From the NCBI RefSeq assembly GCF_900103585.1, contig NZ_FNHV01000009.1, positions 340,052 to 404,051 of the forward strand: a stretch of DNA of 64,000 nt, read 5' to 3'. A program made the translations under genes and the position numbers. How positions within the stretch are numbered: position 1 is the stretch's first letter; each line of letters opens with the position of its first letter. Under the pieces are notes generated by a model, which searched no databases, had not been told where the DNA came from, and was given only the letters and a program-made list of their open reading frames with translations. Positions 60,040 to 64,000 of this stretch are shown here, piece by piece. This DNA is from Streptomyces sp. cf386 (lineage in GTDB: Bacteria; Actinomycetota; Actinomycetes; Streptomycetales; Streptomycetaceae).

Positions 60040-63000
60040 ATGTCCTGGCTGTCCCGATTCAGCCTCGCCCAACGTGCCCTGATAGGCCTGATGTCGATCA
60101 TCGCGATCGCCTTCGGCGCGATCGCGATACCCCAGCTCAAGCAGCAGCTGCTGCCCTCCATCGAACTGCCGATGGTGTCCGTGCTCGCGCCGTACCAGGG
60201 CGCGTCGCCGGACGTGGTCGAGAAGCAGGTCGTCGAGCCGATCGAGGACAGCCTCGAAGCCGTCGACGGCATCACCGGCGTCACCTCCACCGCGAGCGAG
60301 GGCAACGCCGTGATCATGGCGTCCTTCGACTACGGCCCCGACACCCAGCAGCTCGTCGCCGACGTCCAGCAGGCCGTCAACCGGGCCCGCGTCCAGCTGC
60401 CCGACGACGTGGACCCGCAGGTCATCGCCGGTTCCACGGACGACATCCCGACCGTCGTCCTCGCCGTCACCTCCGGCAAGGACCAGCAGGCCCTGGCCGA
60501 CCGGCTCGACCGGACCGTCGTGCCGGACCTGAAGGACATCGACGGCGTCGGCCAGGTCACCGTCGACGGCGTACGGGACCTCCAGGTCACCGTCACGCCC
60601 GACGACGCCAAGCTGGCGAAGGCGGGCCTGACCTCGGCAGCCCTCTCCCAGGCCCTGCAGGCGGGCGGCGCCACCGTCCCGGCGGGCTCCTTCGACGAGG
60701 GCGGCGACAACCGCACGGTCCAGGTGGGCGGCGGCTTCACGTCGATCCAGCAGATCAAGGACCTGATGGTCACCGGTGGCGAGGGCGCTTCCGGCTCCGG
60801 CTCCGCGAAGCCGGTCCGCCTCGGTGCCGTGGCCACCGTCGAGCAGGAGCAGGCGGCGGCCGACTCCATCACGCGCACCGACGGCAAGCCGTCCCTCGCG
60901 GTCGCGGTCACCATGGACCGCGACGGCAGCGCGGTCGCCATCTCGGACGCCGTCGAGGGCAAGCTCGCGGAGATGCGCAAGGACCTCGGCTCGGACGCCA
61001 CGGTCACCGTGGTCAGCGACCAGGGCCCGGCGGTGAAGAAGTCCATCGACGGTCTGACGACGGAGGGCGCGCTCGGCCTGCTCTTCGCGGTCCTGATCAT
61101 CCTGGTCTTCCTGGCGTCGATCCGCTCGACGCTGGTGACGGCGGTGAGCATTCCGCTGTCCGTCGTCCTGGCCCTGATCGTCCTGTGGACCAGGGACCTC
61201 TCCCTGAACATGCTGACGCTCGGCGCGCTCACCATCGCCATCGGCCGGGTCGTCGACGACTCGATCGTGGTCCTGGAGAACATCAAGCGGCACCTCGGCT
61301 ACGGCGAGGAGCGCGAGGACGCCATCATCAAGGCGGTCCGTGAGGTCGCCGGAGCGGTCACCTCCTCCACCCTCACCACGGTCGCCGTGTTCCTGCCGAT
61401 CGGCCTGGTCGGCGGCATGGTGGGCGAGCTGTTCGGCTCGTTCAGCCTGACGGTCACGGCGGCGCTGCTGGCGTCTCTGCTGGTGTCGCTGACGGTCGTA
61501 CCGGTCCTGTCGTACTGGTTCCTGCGGGCGCCGAAGGGCACGCCCGAGGACGCGGACGAGGCCCGCCGCAAGGCCGAGGAGAAGGAGGCGAAGAGCAGGC
61601 TCCAGCGCTTCTACGTCCCCGTCCTGCGGTTCGCGACGCGTCGCCGTCTGACGAGCGTGGCGATCGCGGTCGTGGTGCTGGTCGGCACGTTCGGCATGGC
61701 GCCGCTGTTGAAGACGAACTTCTTCGACCAGGGCGAGCAGGAAGTCCTCACCGTCAAGCAGGAGTTGAAGCCCGGCACCAGCCTGGCGGCGACCGACGAG
61801 CAGGCGAAGAAGGTCGAGCGGCTGCTCGCCGACACCAAGGGCGTCAAGGACTACCAGGTCACCATCGGCTCGTCCGGCTTCATGGCGGCCTTCGGCGGCG
61901 GCACCGACACCAACCAGGCGTCGTACCAGGTGATGCTGGAGGACTCGGCGTCGTACGAGGACGTACAGGACCGTATCGAGAAGGGCCTGGCCGGCCTGGA
62001 GGGCGTCGGTACGACGACCATCGCGGCCGGTGACGGCTTCGGCGCCCAGGACCTGAGCGTGGTCGTGAAGGCGGCCGACGGGGAGGTGCTGCGCAAGGCG
62101 GCGGAGCAGGTGCGGGAAGCCGTGGCGGGCCTGGACGACGTCACCGACGTCACCAGCGACCTGTCCCAGAGCGTGCCGCGCGTCTCGGTCAAGGCCAACG
62201 ACAAGGCGGCCGCGGCCGGCTTCAACGACCAGACCCTCGGTCTGGCGGTGGCCCAGGCGGTCCGCGGCAACACCGCGGCCCAGGCGACCCTCGACGACAC
62301 CGAGCGGGACGTCGTCATCAAGTCGGCCAAGCCGGCGAAGACCCTGAAGCAGCTTCAGAACCTGCGCCTGGGCCCGGTGAAGCTGGGTGACATCGCGGAC
62401 GTGAAGCTGGTGGACGGCCCCGTCTCGATGACCCGGATCGACGGCCAGCGCGCCGCCACGATCTCGGCGAAGCCGACCGGTGACAACACCGGCGCGGTCA
62501 GCGCGGATCTCCAGTCCAAGATCAACGGCCTGACCCTCCCGGCCGGCGCCACGGCCGCGATCGGCGGCGTCTCCGAGGACCAGGACGAGGCGTTCGCCAA
62601 CCTGGGCCTGGCGATGCTGGCGGCGATCGCGATCGTCTTCATGCTGCTGGTCGCGACCTTCCGCTCCCTGGTCCAGCCCCTGATCCTGCTGGTCTCCATC
62701 CCGTTCGCGGCGACGGGCGCGATCGGCCTGTTGATCGCCACGGGCACCCCGATGGGCGTCCCCGCGATGATCGGCATGCTGATGCTGATCGGCATCGTGG
62801 TGACGAACGCGATCGTGCTGATCGACTTGATCAACCAGTACCGGAAGCAGGGGTACGGGGTTGTGGAGGCGGTGATCGAGGGTGGCCGTCACCGGCTGCG
62901 CCCGATCCTGATGACGGCCCTGGCGACGATCTTCGCGCTGCTTCCGATGGCCCTGGGCGTCACCGGCGAGGGCGGCTTCATCGCCCAGCCGCTGGCGGTG

Positions 63001-63195
63001 GTGGTGATCGGCGGCCTGATCACGTCGACGATGCTGACGCTGCTGCTCGTTCCTACGCTGTACGCGATGGTGGAGCTTCGTAAGGAGCGGCGGGCTGAGA
63101 AGAGGGCGGCTAAGCGGGCGAAGAAGGCGGGCCTTCCGGGTGAGTCTTCTGAGCCGACGTCGGCTTCGGATGAGCCGGAGACTGCGGGGGTCTGA
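60040..63195 (+). CDS. RND/HAE1-type efflux transporter
   Basis: A 1051-residue AcrB-like proton antiporter, unusual in Gram-positive bacteria for its full HAE1 layout. It opens MSWLSRFSLAQRALIGLMSIIA and continues into porter-domain repeats (APYQGASPDVVEKQVVEPIE). The membrane core has LTLGALTIAIGRVVDDSIVVLENIKR (with the Asp-Asp relay) and the second-half GIVVTNAIVLIDLINQYRK. About 12 spans; the tail is charged. No adaptor or outer-membrane gene adjoins it. The two-component system upstream may control it (191 bases between). Substrate unknown. Confidence 0.93.
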   Translation: MSWLSRFSLAQRALIGLMSIIAIAFGAIAIPQLKQQLLPSIELPMVSVLAPYQGASPDVVEKQVVEPIEDSLEAVDGITGVTSTASEGNAVIMASFDYGPDTQQLVADVQQAVNRARVQLPDDVDPQVIAGSTDDIPTVVLAVTSGKDQQALADRLDRTVVPDLKDIDGVGQVTVDGVRDLQVTVTPDDAKLAKAGLTSAALSQALQAGGATVPAGSFDEGGDNRTVQVGGGFTSIQQIKDLMVTGGEGASGSGSAKPVRLGAVATVEQEQAAADSITRTDGKPSLAVAVTMDRDGSAVAISDAVEGKLAEMRKDLGSDATVTVVSDQGPAVKKSIDGLTTEGALGLLFAVLIILVFLASIRSTLVTAVSIPLSVVLALIVLWTRDLSLNMLTLGALTIAIGRVVDDSIVVLENIKRHLGYGEEREDAIIKAVREVAGAVTSSTLTTVAVFLPIGLVGGMVGELFGSFSLTVTAALLASLLVSLTVVPVLSYWFLRAPKGTPEDADEARRKAEEKEAKSRLQRFYVPVLRFATRRRLTSVAIAVVVLVGTFGMAPLLKTNFFDQGEQEVLTVKQELKPGTSLAATDEQAKKVERLLADTKGVKDYQVTIGSSGFMAAFGGGTDTNQASYQVMLEDSASYEDVQDRIEKGLAGLEGVGTTTIAAGDGFGAQDLSVVVKAADGEVLRKAAEQVREAVAGLDDVTDVTSDLSQSVPRVSVKANDKAAAAGFNDQTLGLAVAQAVRGNTAAQATLDDTERDVVIKSAKPAKTLKQLQNLRLGPVKLGDIADVKLVDGPVSMTRIDGQRAATISAKPTGDNTGAVSADLQSKINGLTLPAGATAAIGGVSEDQDEAFANLGLAMLAAIAIVFMLLVATFRSLVQPLILLVSIPFAATGAIGLLIATGTPMGVPAMIGMLMLIGIVVTNAIVLIDLINQYRKQGYGVVEAVIEGGRHRLRPILMTALATIFALLPMALGVTGEGGFIAQPLAVVVIGGLITSTMLTLLLVPTLYAMVELRKERRAEKRAAKRAKKAGLPGESSEPTSASDEPETAGV

Positions 63196-63217
63196 CCTTC
63201 GGCCTTGCTCAGAACAA

Positions 63218-63251
63218 CAGCCCGTCCCAGGAGAAGACCTGGGACGGGCTG
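63218..63251. terminator. Bidirectional terminator hairpin
   Basis: A 14-base-pair perfect stem (CAGCCCGTCCCAGG / CCTGGGACGGGCTG) with an AGAAGA loop lies between the RND gene and the convergent DUF397 gene. Confidence 0.9.
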
Positions 63252-63265
63252 GTTCGTTACTTGGC

Positions 63266-63463
63266 TCAGTCCTTGAGGGCCGCGACGAAAGCGGTCCAGG
63301 AGGCAGCCGTGACGACAAGGGCGGGGCCGTTGGGGGTCTTGCTGTCGCGCACGGGGACCACGGCGGCGAAGTCCTCGGTGACTTCGACGCAATTGCCCCC
63401 GTTGGCGTTGCTGTAGCTGCTCCGGCGCCACCGGGCAGAGTTCAGCTCGAGGGTGTGCTGCAT
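63266..63463 (-). CDS. DUF397 protein
   Basis: A 65-residue protein: LNSARWRRSSYSNANGGNCVEVTEDFAAVVPVRDSK, then PALVVTAASWTAFVAALK. This is the DUF397 family, usually encoded beside an XRE/DUF5753 regulator as here, with a 22-base overlap to that gene. Some such pairs act in Streptomyces development (BldB/WhiJ-type) or as toxin-antitoxin-like modules. Confidence 0.93.
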   Translation of the reverse strand: MQHTLELNSARWRRSSYSNANGGNCVEVTEDFAAVVPVRDSKTPNGPALVVTAASWTAFVAALKD

Positions 63464-64000
63464 GGCTTGTAGTCCTTCATCGCGTCTCGGATCAGCTCCG
63501 CCGAGGCTGCCGGTGGGAGGGCGTTGGCGCGGAGGATCTCGTATCGCCGTCGCCACTTCTTCGCCAAGTCCCGGTCCTCGTAGAGGTGACCGACCTCGAT
63601 GCCCTCTTCGTAGGCCACGGTAGAGCCGTTGGGAAGGGTCAGCAGGGTCAGCGCGCCGCCCATCAAGTAATGCGCACCGGCGTTGAAGGGCAACACCTGG
63701 ACCTTGCTGTCTGGAGTATCCACCTGTTCGAGCAGCCGGGCCAGTTGTTTGTACGTGCATTCCCGGCTGCCCATCTGCCGCCGGAGCACGGACTCGTCAA
63801 TGATCGCCCAGTACAGGGGCGGCTCGGTCGAGCGCAGCCGATCTTGCCGGGAAATGCGGGCGTTGACGAGTTCCTCCACCTTCTCCCGGGGGAGTTCTTC
63901 CTGGAGGCCGAGCTGCGCGCTGGCGTACTCCTTGGTCTGCAACAGCCCTGGGATGACCTGCGGTTCGTAGTTCTCGATGACTTCCGCCCGCGACTCGAAG
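63442..64000 (-). CDS. XRE-family regulator, DUF5753 part (5' truncated by window)
   Basis: Only the C-terminal part is in the window: 185 residues from ...RAEVIENYEPQVIPGLLQTKEYAS to DAMKDYKPCS. It contains the DUF5753 signature IPGLLQT, PPLYWAIIDESVLRRQMGS, LPFNAGAHYLMGGALTLLTLPNGSTVAYEEG. The N-terminal helix-turn-helix must lie beyond 64000. The stop region overlaps the start of the DUF397 gene by 22 bases, so they are coupled. Confidence 0.9.
   Translation of the reverse strand, partial: FESRAEVIENYEPQVIPGLLQTKEYASAQLGLQEELPREKVEELVNARISRQDRLRSTEPPLYWAIIDESVLRRQMGSRECTYKQLARLLEQVDTPDSKVQVLPFNAGAHYLMGGALTLLTLPNGSTVAYEEGIEVGHLYEDRDLAKKWRRRYEILRANALPPAASAELIRDAMKDYKPCSTPSS

Noticed and set aside
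59962-63318. An 1118-residue open frame on the minus strand opposite the RND gene
   Set aside because: It is rich in Arg, Asp, Gln and His with no domain, a typical antisense shadow of a GC-rich membrane protein gene; the plus strand encodes a complete transporter.

Overview
The window is a stretch of high-GC actinobacterial chromosome, almost certainly Streptomyces. G+C-rich third codon positions, many GTG starts, AGGAGG-type ribosome binding sites, two glutamine synthetases (GlnII and adenylylatable GlnA) with GlnR-type operators, a mycothiol-type enzyme remnant, PspA-associated proteins and a DUF397/DUF5753 pair all fit. From memory, the gene order resembles the glnII-glnA-lipA-aceE-sucB-pepA-cob region of the Streptomyces coelicolor core. 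There are no rRNA or tRNA genes, CRISPR arrays or intact mobile elements that I can see; one degraded IS5-type transposase scrap is present.

Layout. 1-5.3 kb: an inverse-oriented two-component pair, an NAD-dependent epimerase-like protein, an OmpR-type DNA-binding protein with an unannotated 49-codon leader ORF, and glnII. 5.5-8.6 kb: a frameshifted maleylpyruvate isomerase-like gene, IS remnant, a secreted repeat protein, an ArsC-like protein. 8.6-16.9 kb: hypothetical and stress genes, including the htpX-pspAB pair. 16.9-22.3 kb: glnA, small membrane proteins, and lipoate biosynthesis (lipA, lipB). 22.5-33.4 kb: regulators, oxidoreductases, GNAT, a MarP-type protease, a membrane-anchored amidase with a strange N-terminus, and a FemAB-like enzyme. 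33.5-42.5 kb: lipoyl-dependent central metabolism (aceE, GntR regulator, sucB, lpd) and pepA; lipA/lipB supply the cofactor used by the E2 component encoded here.

42.8-48.6 kb is the most interesting block: a secreted NodB-like deacetylase, a PelF-like glycosyltransferase, a polytopic membrane protein and a spherulin-4 family glycosidase-like protein, the last three translationally coupled. Together they look like a Pel/galactosaminogalactan-type exopolysaccharide system. 48.6-54.4 kb carries cobalamin assembly genes (cobS, cobT and an MBL-CobU fusion) mixed with membrane proteins and a methyltransferase. 54.4-57.7 kb has a methyltransferase/DUF3043 pair and pspA-pspAA. 57.8-59.8 kb is a second two-component system whose kinase and regulator genes are linked by three tiny overlapping ORFs built on tandem repeats. 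60-63.2 kb is an RND transporter, and the window closes with a DUF397 protein and a truncated XRE/DUF5753 regulator.

Start codons were chosen from ribosome binding sites, overlaps with neighbours and family length; all function calls are by eye from motifs, without database searches.
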